A stretch of DNA of 41,021 nt from Vagococcus elongatus. GTDB lineage: Bacteria > Bacillota > Bacilli > Lactobacillales > Vagococcaceae. The position numbers were made by a program, and so were the translations under genes. Of this stretch, positions 1 to 8,191 are shown in pieces. The DNA lies in assembly GCF_003987645.1 (NCBI RefSeq), contig NZ_NGKA01000023.1, forward strand, positions 1-41,021, read 5' to 3'. A model generated the notes under the pieces. That model did not search any database. It was not told the origin of the DNA and saw nothing but the letters and a program-made list of their open reading frames with translations. Each line of letters opens with the position of its first letter. Within the stretch, counting starts at the first letter, position 1.

Positions 1-31
1 TTTCGTCTATGGTAAGATGTTTGTAGGTCAT
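1..31 (-). CDS. IS30-type transposase, N-terminal end only (runs off window)
   Basis: Only the first ten codons are visible (MTYKHLTIDE), read leftwards off the window. This start resembles the N-terminus of IS30-family transposases of lactic acid bacteria. An AAGGAG ribosome site lies about nine bases upstream (44-49). Family assignment from so few residues is an inference; the presence of a start with a good ribosome site is directly seen. Confidence 0.5.
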   Translation of the reverse strand, partial: MTYKHLTIDE

Positions 32-126
32 TTGTGGCTCACTCCTTGTTTTCTTTGGTCGGAAATACAATTTGAGTGTACCACAAATGACTGTTTTTAT
101 TTTTCTAACTTAATTTTACAATTCAG
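1..126 (-). mobile_element. Outer end of an IS30-type insertion sequence
   Basis: From about 126 leftwards the sequence no longer matches the IS256-type reading frame that precedes it, and it carries the transposase start at 31. The segment contains an 11-base inverted repeat, GTCATTTGTGG (27-37) and CCACAAATGAC (81-91). The exact terminal repeat is not proven; 126 is placed where the IS256-type protein stops looking like its family (after AFLDY). The body of the element lies to the left of the window. Confidence 0.45.
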
Positions 127-258
127 GTAATCTAAAAAAGCCGTTAACTCAGCCTGTAGCAAAGAATTGACAGCAGATTCCAAATGTTTACGAAATAATT
201 CGTCTAAATCGCCTTTATTGAGGAGTGTTTCCATAATTCCTTTAGTAAAATTGGGCAT
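97..258 (-). pseudogene. IS256-type transposase, truncated N-terminal fragment
   Basis: This 53-codon frame begins MPNFTKGIMETLLNKG and continues through LLQAELTAFLDY, typical of the N-terminus of IS256-family (mutator) transposases, which are normally about 390-400 residues. After AFLDY the expected family sequence is lost and nine unrelated residues lead to a stop, so the gene is cut by the IS30-type end. A GAGG ribosome site precedes the ATG. No catalytic DDE residue is included, so the fragment cannot be active. The remainder may lie beyond the IS30-type element, outside the window. Confidence 0.75.
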
Positions 259-330
259 GAGAAAGTCCTCATATAAAATTGTTGTCTGGTAACTTTAATT
301 TTACAGAATGGACTTTCTTTTTTTCTACCC
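259..330 (-). mobile_element. Left terminal region of the IS256-type element
   Basis: Read on the minus strand, the bases before the transposase start hold GGGTAGAAA followed by GAAAGTCCATTCTG, which resembles the terminal inverted repeat and promoter region of IS256-family elements. It sits at the expected distance (about 50-70 bases) from the transposase ATG. The outer boundary near 330 is estimated; no target duplication could be confirmed because the other end is not in the window. Confidence 0.5.
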
Positions 331-629
331 TAAAGTTCTATTTATACAAAATATTTTAGGCTATTAGTTCACTACCAACTCTTACGTTGAATTATTGTTA
401 GAAAAAGACTCACATATTAAGTATAACACTATAAAATTAGAGTAACTTAATAACTCATGTGAACTAATAATTCATAACTAAAAAGGGCTTCATTACTTGA
501 GCTGATAAATATTTTCTAAAAAAATAATATTCCATTATAAAAAGTACTTCTTATAGCTTCAATCATTCAAGAACAATGATACAAGCTTCCATGTTGTTCA
601 TTTTACACTGATGCTACCAAGTTTCCACC
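331..629. other. AT-rich spacer with an inverted repeat, no gene seen
   Basis: I see no convincing gene here. An 11-base perfect inverted repeat, TATTAGTTCAC at 362-372 and GTGAACTAATA at 459-469, encloses about 86 bases. It could be chance, a small mobile remnant, or a weak structured 3' end of the pot transcript, which ends at 630. No clear T-tailed terminator for the pot operon was found. Confidence 0.4.
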
Positions 630-1703
630 CTATCTCCTATGCATCTTAAACTCCAAAAATATATCGTTATAAATGCCGATATATTCGACCCCCAAGTCCT
701 CATAGACTTCCAAATGATTGATGACTTCATCTGGCGGATAAAACTGCTCATCTTCAATAATCTCCTCTGGTAAAAGACCCATAGCCTCTTTGTTAGGTGT
801 GGAATAACCGATATACTCCGCATTTTGAGCCGCATTTTCCGGCACTAAAAGAAAGTTGATAAACGCATACGCTCCATCAATATTTCTCGTCGTTTTAGGA
901 ATCACAATATTATCAAACCAGACATTGGACCCTTCGCTTGGTATTACATAGTGCAAATGTTCGTTGTTATCCAACATTTCAGAAGCTTCACCGGAAAAGG
1001 TCACAGCCACAGAAGCTTCCTCATTGATCATATACATTTTTATTTCATCTGCCACGATTGCTTTGACATTATCAGGGAGTTTTGCCAACTTGCGGGCAGC
1101 TTGCGCCAACAATTCATCATCTTTACTATTCAAAGACTCTCCGTCGCTGTTCAGCGCCAAACCGATGACTTCTCTGGCACCATCAAACAACATCACACTG
1201 TCACGCAGTTCTTCTTTCCACAGGTCATCCCAATGCTGGATATTCTCTCCATCAACAAATTTATCATTATAAATAATCCCTAATGTCCCCCAAAAATAAG
1301 GAATAGAATATTTGTTTTCAGGGTCAAAATCTAAATCCATAAAGCGGGAATCAATATTTTCTATGCCCTTGATTTTCGTGTAATCCAACGGAATCAGCAT
1401 TTCTTCGGCCATCATTTTTTGAATCATATACTCGCTGGGAATCGTCAAATCATAGGCTGTACCGCCTTGTTGAATTTTTGTAAACATGGCTTCGTTGGAA
1501 TCAAAGGTTTCATAGCTCACTTTATAACCTGTTTCTTGTTCAAACTTTTTAATCAACTCAGGGTCAATATAATCGCCCCAATTATAAATCGTCAGCGTAT
1601 TATCACCAGTATGACCTTGGGAGGTTCTCATCTGCCGGCTGGTCACAAATAAAACACAGATGATGGCGATAATACCGACGAACAGAACTTTTAAGTTTCT
1701 CAT
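630..1703 (-). CDS. potD: Spermidine/putrescine ABC transporter substrate-binding protein
   Basis: Extracellular polyamine-binding protein that delivers ligand to PotB/PotC. The 357-residue product has a hydrophobic N-terminal segment (about 5-20) and then the typical PotD opening TIYNWGDYIDPELI, with family motifs such as WGTLGIIYN and FINFLLVPENA. It overlaps the end of potC by four bases (ATGA), so it is translationally coupled. Oddity: the only cysteine near the N-terminus (residue 16, in AIIC) has Ile at -1 and does not fit a lipobox. The protein may stay anchored by its uncleaved hydrophobic segment. Substrate class follows from the complete potABCD context. Confidence 0.93.
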   Translation of the reverse strand: MRNLKVLFVGIIAIICVLFVTSRQMRTSQGHTGDNTLTIYNWGDYIDPELIKKFEQETGYKVSYETFDSNEAMFTKIQQGGTAYDLTIPSEYMIQKMMAEEMLIPLDYTKIKGIENIDSRFMDLDFDPENKYSIPYFWGTLGIIYNDKFVDGENIQHWDDLWKEELRDSVMLFDGAREVIGLALNSDGESLNSKDDELLAQAARKLAKLPDNVKAIVADEIKMYMINEEASVAVTFSGEASEMLDNNEHLHYVIPSEGSNVWFDNIVIPKTTRNIDGAYAFINFLLVPENAAQNAEYIGYSTPNKEAMGLLPEEIIEDEQFYPPDEVINHLEVYEDLGVEYIGIYNDIFLEFKMHRR

Positions 1704-2533
1704 AATGTGTCGATCGCCTCCTGCCGGGATTTATTAAGAGATTTTTGCTTTTTACTCGTATTGCCTTGACTGATGAAATAATAACCAATCACTAAAATCA
1801 TTGAAAACAAAAACAGCAAAGTGCTTAGGGCATTGATTTCCAAACTGATGCCTTGACGAGCCCGAGAATATATTTCTACTGCCAAGGTAGAAAACCCATT
1901 CCCTGTGACGAAAAATGTCACGGCAAAGTCATCTAAAGAATAAGTAAACGCCATAAAGTAACCGGCAATAATCCCCGGTGTAACAAAAGGAATGATAACC
2001 TTATAAATGATTTGCCAGTTTGTCGCACCTAAATCCCGAGCCGCATCGATTAAAGAAGGATTCATTTCCTTTAGCCTAGGCAGTACCATCAAGACCACAA
2101 TCGGAATACTAAAGGCCACATGGGAAAGCAGTACCGACAAAAAATTTAAACTAATACCCAATACCGTGAAGAAAATCAAGAAACTTGCCCCAATAATCAC
2201 ATCTGGCGACACCATCAAAATATTATTCATACTTAACAGCACATTTCTATTTTTTCTGCCCCTTGTATAAAAAATCATCATGGCACCAAATGTACCGATA
2301 ACCGTTGCCAACAATGCCGACAAAAAGGCTAGTAAAAACGTATCGACGACTATCCCCAATAAACGGGTGTCTTCTGCTAGAGCTTGATAATATTCCAACG
2401 TGAAGCCGGTAAAACCGTTCATATTTCCCCCAGCATTGAACGAGTAGAAAATCAGATAAAAAATAGGCAAATACAACAACACAAACACCATAAATAAATA
2501 TAAGTTAGCTAAGCGGCCTTTTCTTTTATTCAT
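1700..2533 (-). CDS. potC: Spermidine/putrescine ABC transporter permease PotC
   Basis: Second membrane subunit of the polyamine importer, 277 residues with about six predicted membrane segments. The cytoplasmic EAA-type loop, which contacts the ATPase, reads DAARDLGATNWQIIYKVIIPFVTPGI around residues 160-190. The four-base overlaps with potB upstream and potD downstream show a tightly coupled operon. The ATG is at 2531-2533. Length and motif match the PotC/PotI family. Confidence 0.93.
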   Translation of the reverse strand: MNKRKGRLANLYLFMVFVLLYLPIFYLIFYSFNAGGNMNGFTGFTLEYYQALAEDTRLLGIVVDTFLLAFLSALLATVIGTFGAMMIFYTRGRKNRNVLLSMNNILMVSPDVIIGASFLIFFTVLGISLNFLSVLLSHVAFSIPIVVLMVLPRLKEMNPSLIDAARDLGATNWQIIYKVIIPFVTPGIIAGYFMAFTYSLDDFAVTFFVTGNGFSTLAVEIYSRARQGISLEINALSTLLFLFSMILVIGYYFISQGNTSKKQKSLNKSRQEAIDTL

Positions 2534-3345
2534 GCCCGATTGCCCCCTTTACGACGCTTTTTTTCTCCTGTCAGCAGCATGATAGCTACCATAGACAAAA
2601 TCAAAATAACGCCAATCGTCGAACCCATCCCCCAATTTTGCGTGACCATAAAGTGCTGTTCTATCGCTTTTCCCAGAGTAATGACCCGATTACCGCCAAT
2701 CAAACGTGTCAGCATAAACAAACTTAAAGACGGGATAAAAACAGCTTGCACACCGCTACGGACACCGTTCATAGATAGGGGCAGAATCACCCGCTGAAAT
2801 GTTTGCCATGTGTTTGCCCCTAAATCGCGGCTGGCACTGATTAGGGAAGGATTCATTTCCTCCAAAGCATTAAAAATCGGGAGTATCATAAAAGGAATCT
2901 CAATATAAGCAGCCACAAAAATAAAACTAGTATCTGTAAACAAAATTTGCTGTCGCCCGATGCCTGCAAATTCTAAAAAATTATTAATTGTCCCATTCAC
3001 ACTGAAAATACCGATAAAGGCATACGCTTTTAACAATAAGTTAATCCATGTGGGCAAAATAATCAGCATCAGCCAAAGCTGCTTATGCACTGTCCGGCTT
3101 AAAAAATAAGCGGTTGGATAACTGATCAACAACACCGCTGCCGTAATGATTCCTGCATATAACAAAGAATTAAACGTCATTCTCAATGCTGTACTAGAAG
3201 TAAAATATTTCCCATAATTTCCGACGGTAAACGCCCCATCTATATCGGTAAAAGATTGATAGACAATCAAAAGGACTGGTGCCACGACAAAAAGCAGCAG
3301 CCATAAAATGTAAGGAATGGAATACATTGTTTTCGTTTTCGTCAC
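2530..3345 (-). CDS. potB: Spermidine/putrescine ABC transporter permease PotB
   Basis: First membrane subunit of the polyamine importer, 271 residues with an N-terminal membrane segment and about six in total. The EAA-type ATPase-contact loop includes SASRDLGANTWQTFQRVILP. The start is a GTG preceded by an AGGAGGGA ribosome site that lies at the end of potA; the two genes are three bases apart. It overlaps potC by four bases. The family is PotB/PotH. Confidence 0.93.
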   Translation of the reverse strand: MTKTKTMYSIPYILWLLLFVVAPVLLIVYQSFTDIDGAFTVGNYGKYFTSSTALRMTFNSLLYAGIITAAVLLISYPTAYFLSRTVHKQLWLMLIILPTWINLLLKAYAFIGIFSVNGTINNFLEFAGIGRQQILFTDTSFIFVAAYIEIPFMILPIFNALEEMNPSLISASRDLGANTWQTFQRVILPLSMNGVRSGVQAVFIPSLSLFMLTRLIGGNRVITLGKAIEQHFMVTQNWGMGSTIGVILILSMVAIMLLTGEKKRRKGGNRA

Positions 3346-3348
3346 TTG

Positions 3349-4446
3349 TTATCCCTCCTGTCCATCATCATAGCTTTCCAAACGTGCATCAAACTCTTCT
3401 TCTGTCTCTCCAAAACGCATGACGTGAATATCTTCCGGTTCAAAAAACAGGCCTACTTCTTCTCCTTCTTTTGCCTTGCGGGTAGAATGAATCATCCACT
3501 CATTGCCGTCAGCGTCGAAGCAGATGATTTCATAGTGAACCCCTCTAAATAGTTGAGTATCCACAGTTACTTTCAACTTGCCTTTTGCGACAGAAGTAAT
3601 CTGGATATCTTCCGGACGCAGTACCACTTCCACCGGTTCATTTGTCCGCATGCCGCTGTCGGCACACTCGAATTTTTTACCGACAAATTCTACTAGATTA
3701 TCCTCCAGCATAATGCCGTCCACAATGTTGCTTTCACCGATAAAATCAGCCACAAAACGATTAATCGGCTCATCATAAATATCCACTGGTGTCCCGCTTT
3801 GAATAATTTCTCCTTTGTTCATCACAAAAATTTCATCGCTCATGGCTAAAGCTTCTTCTTGATCATGAGTCACAAAAATAAACGTGATTCCCAACCGTTT
3901 TTGCAATTCACGCAATTCATACTGCATGTCTGTCCGCAATTTTAAATCTAGCGCAGATAAAGGTTCATCTAAAAGCAATACTTCCGGCTCATTAGCCAGC
4001 GCCCGGGCAATCGCTACCCGTTGTTTTTGCCCCCCGGACATCTCGCTGATTTCACGGCTTTCAAAACCTGAAAGCTGAACCATTTTAAGCACATTCCGAA
4101 CTTTTTCGGCAATTTGACTTTTAGGCAATTTTTTCAATGATAAGCCAAAGGCAACATTATCAAAAACATTCAAATGGGGAAATAACGCATAATCCTGAAA
4201 CACCGTATTTACTTTTCTTTGGTTGGCGGGGATATCATTGACCCGCTTTCCTTCCAGACGAATATCGCCGGCATCCGCTTCGATAAAACCGGCAATCAGA
4301 CGTAAAATCGTTGTCTTCCCGCATCCTGACGGCCCTAACAACGTATAAAATTTCCCTTGTTCGATTTCAAAACTCACATCTTTTAACACAGCCACGTCGT
4401 CATACACTTTACGGACTTCATGAAAATGAATAATATTATTTGGCAA
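3349..4446 (-). CDS. potA: Spermidine/putrescine ABC transporter ATPase PotA
   Basis: ATP-hydrolysing subunit that powers PotBC. The 365-residue protein shows Walker A (GPSGCGKTT, about 38-46), a signature MSGGQKQR, Walker B ([12 protein letters not shown]) and the H-loop (FVTHDQEEA), then a C-terminal TOBE-type regulatory region from about residue 240. The start is a rare TTG at 4444-4446 with GAGG eight bases upstream; no better ATG lies in frame nearby. It is 16 bases downstream of the XRE-cupin gene and three bases upstream of potB. Confidence 0.95.
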   Translation of the reverse strand: MPNNIIHFHEVRKVYDDVAVLKDVSFEIEQGKFYTLLGPSGCGKTTILRLIAGFIEADAGDIRLEGKRVNDIPANQRKVNTVFQDYALFPHLNVFDNVAFGLSLKKLPKSQIAEKVRNVLKMVQLSGFESREISEMSGGQKQRVAIARALANEPEVLLLDEPLSALDLKLRTDMQYELRELQKRLGITFIFVTHDQEEALAMSDEIFVMNKGEIIQSGTPVDIYDEPINRFVADFIGESNIVDGIMLEDNLVEFVGKKFECADSGMRTNEPVEVVLRPEDIQITSVAKGKLKVTVDTQLFRGVHYEIICFDADGNEWMIHSTRKAKEGEEVGLFFEPEDIHVMRFGETEEEFDARLESYDDGQEG

Positions 4447-4462
4447 TGACCCAACCTCTTTT

Positions 4463-5005
4463 CTATAGATAAGACTCTGTGACTACCAGCAAAAGCCGGC
4501 TCGTCCCTTTAAAATTATTTTTTATCTGGTGGCTGTCTGTGGCTTTGTAATAAATTGTTTCTCCCGCCTCAGCGTAGTATCGCCGCAAACCTATTTCCAC
4601 ACAGACTGCCCCTTCCATCACATACCCAAAAGTATCAGACAGGGAAGGACCGAATTCTTTATATTCGCCTTTTTCCTCAAGGGTGAGGAAAATCGGTTCC
4701 ATGTCATTTTCATTGGAATTGGCGACTAGCCACTCAATTTTGTAATTCTTTTCTTCATCGAGAAAGACCGTACGCTCACTTTCCCGATACACAATTGTTT
4801 GTTCCTCTTGTTCTTCATTAAAAAACTCCTGTGGTGTGGAACCTAAAACTTCTAGAATAGAAAAAAAAGTCTCCATGGAGGAAGAACTTAAATTTCTTTC
4901 CAGCTGGCTGATATAGCCTTTGGTTAAATCTGTCCGCTCGCCCAGTTCCTCTTGGGTCAGTCCCTTTTGAATCCGCAGATTTTTAATTCGTTGCCCGATA
5001 TCCAT
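4463..5005 (-). CDS. XRE-family regulator with C-terminal cupin domain, pot operon repressor candidate
   Basis: The 180-residue protein has an N-terminal Cro/CI helix-turn-helix (about 5-60, with [26 protein letters not shown] split around the recognition helix) and a C-terminal cupin fold (about 105-175, [18 protein letters not shown]). This HTH-cupin layout is that of PuuR-like regulators, which sense polyamines or related ligands. As first gene of the potABCD operon it is the obvious local regulator. A near-palindrome at 5069-5085 upstream is a plausible autoregulatory operator. The ligand is inferred only from context. Confidence 0.88.
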   Translation of the reverse strand: MDIGQRIKNLRIQKGLTQEELGERTDLTKGYISQLERNLSSSSMETFFSILEVLGSTPQEFFNEEQEEQTIVYRESERTVFLDEEKNYKIEWLVANSNENDMEPIFLTLEEKGEYKEFGPSLSDTFGYVMEGAVCVEIGLRRYYAEAGETIYYKATDSHQIKNNFKGTSRLLLVVTESYL

Positions 5006-5068
5006 TTGATCCTCTTCCTTCTTGAAGTTAAGTATAGGTAAACTCTAAACCGCAATAGTTTTCTAATA

Positions 5069-5085
5069 CTAAACTATTAGTTTAG
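5069..5085. promoter_or_regulatory. Palindrome upstream of the pot operon, operator candidate
   Basis: CTAAACT and AGTTTAG form seven-base arms around ATT. It lies about 64 bases before the regulator's ATG, and a TATACT-like -10 for the minus strand is between them (about 5030-5036). Position and symmetry suit binding of the XRE-cupin protein. No matching sequence was seen elsewhere in the window, so the assignment is positional. Confidence 0.45.
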
Positions 5086-5205
5086 AAACAAAATCAGTAT
5101 ACAACTTTAGTGGTCTGATTTCAAGCATTTCATTTAAACTTTAGCCGTTTTTTTGCTACGATTTTTTCAAGACAATTACACAACTGATATTTAAAGGAGA
5201 TAGCA

Positions 5206-6210
5206 ATGAAAACATTTAAAAGTTTAGTTTATGAGTTGGACGAAACAGGAGAAGTCAGTTCTATTATTAAGACAAACACTTTAGAAAATCTTGATGCTGG
5301 TGAGGTGGTTATTCGTGTAGCTTATTCAAGTGTCAACTACAAAGATGCCCTTGCCGCTGTCAACAGCAGATCAGGTGTCATACGTCACTATCCCTTGATT
5401 GGCGGTATTGATTTAAGCGGAGAAGTTATTTCTTCAGAGGACAAACGATTTCAGAAAGGCGACCAAGTAGTGGTAACGGGCTATGATCTTGGGGTCAGTC
5501 ATCATGGCGGATACAGTCAAGTGGCCCGCGTCCCTGCTCAATGGGTAATCAAACTGCCGGACACCTTGACTTTAAAAGAGGCGATGATTTTAGGAACCGC
5601 CGGACTCACTGCTGCCCTTTCCATCAACGCCCTATTGCAACACGGACTAGCAGATAATAAACAGGCACCAGTATTAATCACAGGGGCTTCCGGCGGTGTG
5701 GGCAGTCTGGCGGTCGGGATGTTGAAAAAGCTGGGATACGAAAATCTGACGGTCCTCACCAGAAAGAAAATAACCTCTAAGGAATATTTTGACCGACTTG
5801 GTGTCAACCAAATTTTTTCGCCAGAGGAAATGACTCCTGAACATTTACGTCCCTTGATGACACAATGATTTGATTTTGTTTTAGACACTGTAGGGGGCAG
5901 GCAACTGGAATTTATTCTTCCCCAAGTCAGCTATCAGGGCAGTGTCAGCCTATGCGGCAATGCAGGGGGAACAACTTTTTCAGCCTCTGTTTTACCTTTT
6001 ATCCTAAGAGGTATTAATTTGTTAGGGATAGATTCTGTTCAAATCTCACATGAAGAAAGAGTGAATCTGTGGCAGCAAATGGGCAACGAGCTGAAACCTG
6101 AAAACCTAGAGATGTTCATCAAAAATACCGTCTCTCTGACAGAACTTCCCCATATTTTTCCCCATTTAATCGAAGGTAAAATGACCGGACGCTACTTGGT
6201 AAAACTATAA
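5206..6210 (+). pseudogene. YhdH/AcuI-type quinone oxidoreductase, interrupted by an in-frame TGA
   Basis: Member of the zinc-free medium-chain dehydrogenase family related to YhdH/AcuI (acryloyl-CoA reductase or quinone reductase type). The frame opens with a good ribosome site (AAAGGAG) and ATG at 5206. It shows SSVNYKDALA and the nucleotide-binding GASGGVGSLAVGML (about residues 163-176), and runs to a TGA at 5866-5868 in the sequence PLMTQ-stop-FDFVLDTVGG. Without that stop the same frame continues to TAA at 6210, giving a normal 334-residue protein. Homologues commonly have Arg just before FDFVLDTVGG, so a single CGA-to-TGA change explains it. It could be a recent pseudogene or a read error. 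Confidence 0.88.
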
Positions 6211-6226
6211 GTCTTTAAACAAATCA

Positions 6227-6255
6227 AAAACACGTCAAAATTTTTGACGTGTTTT
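6227..6255. terminator. Bidirectional hairpin terminator after the oxidoreductase gene
   Basis: AAAACACGTCAAAA (6227-6240) and TTTTGACGTGTTTT (6242-6255) pair perfectly over 14 bases around a single T. A/T-rich flanks on both sides allow termination in either direction. It lies 16 bases after the stop of the broken gene. Confidence 0.75.
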
Positions 6256-6342
6256 GATAACTCTAGACATATATTCCTTGTAATTAAATAATTTACACTA
6301 AGTATTACCTTTAAAAAGTTTTGTCAGCTATTGGTACAAAGC

Positions 6343-6513
6343 TTAATCCACGGTTCTTTGCTGCTTTTTTAACCAGTTCTTAACATAAAATTCATCAACT
6401 TGTTTAAGTAAAGTCACATGATTTTCACATTTCTCCAGTATATTATAAGCATACCAACAAACAACCCTAACAATCTTTTCATTATTTACTCCTCCAAAGT
6501 AAATAAATCTCCT
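6343..6513 (-). pseudogene. Unrecognised coding remnant without a usable start
   Basis: A 56-codon open frame on the minus strand, with protein-like composition (segments WYAYNILEKCENHV and EFYVKNWLKKQQRTVD), ends at TAA 6343-6345. It has no ATG, GTG or TTG start in frame before the upstream stop. A different frame has ATG at 6480-6482 behind a strong GGAGGAG ribosome site but stops after 22 codons. The two frames joined by one frameshift would make a small protein of about 45-50 residues. I do not recognise the family. Chance cannot be excluded. Confidence 0.3.
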
Positions 6514-6515
6514 TT

Positions 6516-6543
6516 ACTCCCAGTGAAAAACTGGGAGTTTTTT
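6516..6543 (+). terminator. Plus-strand intrinsic terminator with no gene directly before it
   Basis: ACTCCCAG (6516-6523), loop TGAAAAA, CTGGGAGT (6531-6538), then a run of T to 6543. The T tail is only on the plus strand. The nearest plus-strand gene, the broken oxidoreductase, already has a terminator at 6227-6255, so this may end a small RNA or be a back-up site. The rest of 6256-6603 holds only the remnant at 6343-6513. Confidence 0.65.
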
Positions 6544-6603
6544 CTTGTTTAGGTTTCTGTAACCCGCAAGACTTTATAAGAAATAAATACCTTCGTTAAA
6601 TCA

Positions 6604-7485
6604 TCAAAACTCGCTTTCCTCCTGCCATAAAAACTTGGCGACCAGCTGATCCACCTCTGCGTTTTCATGAAGGAGTGTATGTTGTCCGCCCAAACCTTTT
6701 ATCACATGTTCGGCATAAAAACTAACACTGTCTCCAAGCATGTCTTTTAAAATAGCTGCATTTTTTGTAGCTACAATCCCATCACTCTCACTGCCATTGT
6801 TTAAGTCACCGTAAACATTCAGCACTCGCAAATCTTTCGGAATCCCTGCTCGTTCCGCCATAAAAAAATCATAGTAGCGGTCAAAGTTCCGTTTGCCGTC
6901 TTTTTCCAGTTGATAAACCTGACTTAACAAAGAATCTACCAATTCTCCTTTGAATGGGGAGCCTAACGCAATAAATTTTTCGACTTTAGGAGTCATGTCT
7001 TTATATTTTGTGGCTTGGGTCAAGTACCCTAGGACAGCGACCCCGCCCATGGAATGCCCCAGCAAATTTATTTCATCGATGCCCAGTTCTTTATTTAAAA
7101 AGGTCATAATTTTCAGCAGCCAGCTGACCTGAAGAACCGGTGTAGCATCATTGTTTTCAAAAAACACTTGAATGATTGGATGGCAACCCTCGTCATTTTT
7201 AATCCAGAGACCGTCTATGATCATCTCTCCATCTTTTGTGATCTGAATTTCCAAAGCTTTATAAGCCAGTCCCGCCAAACGCCACCTGCGAATCATCCCC
7301 TGCATCGTGCGTTTATCTCCATGGATGCCATGAAGCATCAATGTGGGAGTAAGTCTTTCTCTTTTCAACTCCAGTGCCAGCTGTTTTGCCTGCCGATGAT
7401 TCTTGACGACCCGATAGACTCCGGCCCCTGCCAAACAAAAACCTGCCGCAAAGAATATTTTTTCCCATTTATTGCCTTTTCCCAC
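6604..7485 (-). CDS. Membrane-anchored alpha/beta hydrolase, DUF915-type
   Basis: 293-residue serine hydrolase with one N-terminal membrane segment (about 9-26), so the catalytic part probably faces outside. Visible catalytic features are an oxyanion-side LHGIHG (51-56), the nucleophile elbow GHSMGG with Ser145, a likely acid Asp235 in SDGIV, and His269 or His273 in QHTLLHEN. This arrangement matches the DUF915 alpha/beta hydrolases common in lactic acid bacteria. The start is GTG at 7483-7485 with AGGAG nine bases upstream. It follows tsaE by 69 bases and may be co-transcribed. The substrate is unknown. Confidence 0.85.
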   Translation of the reverse strand: MGKGNKWEKIFFAAGFCLAGAGVYRVVKNHRQAKQLALELKRERLTPTLMLHGIHGDKRTMQGMIRRWRLAGLAYKALEIQITKDGEMIIDGLWIKNDEGCHPIIQVFFENNDATPVLQVSWLLKIMTFLNKELGIDEINLLGHSMGGVAVLGYLTQATKYKDMTPKVEKFIALGSPFKGELVDSLLSQVYQLEKDGKRNFDRYYDFFMAERAGIPKDLRVLNVYGDLNNGSESDGIVATKNAAILKDMLGDSVSFYAEHVIKGLGGQHTLLHENAEVDQLVAKFLWQEESEF

Positions 7486-7554
7486 GACTTCACACTCCTA
7501 CCACCCAAATTTTCGAAGATATCTTCAATTTCAATCCTGCGATTTTAATTTCTG

Positions 7555-8034
7555 CTAAAGTTTATCCTCAGCAATAACCTTTGATAGTTGATCAGCCCTT
7601 GCCTGACCCTGTTCTCCAACCCCAACCAGTTCAAGAAGGCGACCTCCCTGATCCTTTTCATAGGTCAAAAGAATTTCTACATAATCTTCAGGCAATTCCT
7701 CTGATAGATTGGTTCCCCACTCCATCACCACAACCCCTTCTCGATCAAAATATTCATCTAAACCGATACTTTCACCCTCACCCGATCCCAGCCGATAGAC
7801 ATCCATGTGGAATAAAGGCAGACGGCCTTTGGTATATTCTCTAATAATAGTGTATGTGGGGCTTTTAATCATTTGGGAAATTTCCAAACCTTTAGCTATC
7901 CCTTTGGTAAGCGTGGTTTTCCCTGTGCCTAATTCCCCTGTCAACACCAAAACGTCTCCAGAGTTCAGTGTACGGCCGATTTTTTCTCCAGCCTCTAACA
8001 TCTCTTCCTCAGTTTGAATCCAAAATTTATTCAT
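7555..8034 (-). CDS. tsaE: tRNA threonylcarbamoyladenosine biosynthesis ATPase TsaE
   Basis: Cytoplasmic P-loop ATPase that works with TsaB and TsaD to make t6A at position 37 of ANN-decoding tRNAs. The 159-residue protein has Walker A GELGTGKTT (33-41), the switch-like SPTYTIIREY, FHMDVYRL and the family's MEWGTNL. Length is normal (about 150-160). The ATG at 8032-8034 has GAGGGATGAG before it. It lies downstream of pta, separated by a terminator at 8140-8177, so it has partial read-through or its own promoter. Confidence 0.95.
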   Translation of the reverse strand: MNKFWIQTEEEMLEAGEKIGRTLNSGDVLVLTGELGTGKTTLTKGIAKGLEISQMIKSPTYTIIREYTKGRLPLFHMDVYRLGSGEGESIGLDEYFDREGVVVMEWGTNLSEELPEDYVEILLTYEKDQGGRLLELVGVGEQGQARADQLSKVIAEDKL

Positions 8035-8139
8035 CTCATCCCTCTTTCAGCCTATCATCGACTAGCAACCCTTTAGCATGAATTTTAAACTTCTTGTCAG
8101 CTCTCAGGATTATTGTACCAAATTTATATTCCACCAGAC

Positions 8140-8177
8140 AAAAAAACTGCCAAAAGATGTCACCATCTTTTGACAGT
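8140..8177 (-). terminator. Intrinsic terminator after pta
   Basis: On the minus strand ACTGTCAAAAGATG (8164-8177) pairs with CATCTTTTGGCAGT (8146-8159) with one mismatch, followed by a run of seven T (8140-8146). It starts 15 bases past the pta stop. Confidence 0.85.
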
Positions 8178-8191
8178 ATCATTATTACGAC

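Noticed and set aside
362-469. 11-base inverted repeat as the ends of a miniature transposable element
   Set aside because: There is no clear target duplication and no second copy in the window; chance in AT-rich DNA is equally likely.
951-1283. Long plus-strand frames opposite potD
   Set aside because: They lie antisense to a clear PotD coding sequence, lack ribosome sites and have no recognisable family.
6459-6482. 22-codon ORF start with a very good ribosome site on the minus strand
   Set aside because: It is too short and its sequence is not recognised; it is mentioned only as part of the possible frameshifted remnant at 6343-6513.
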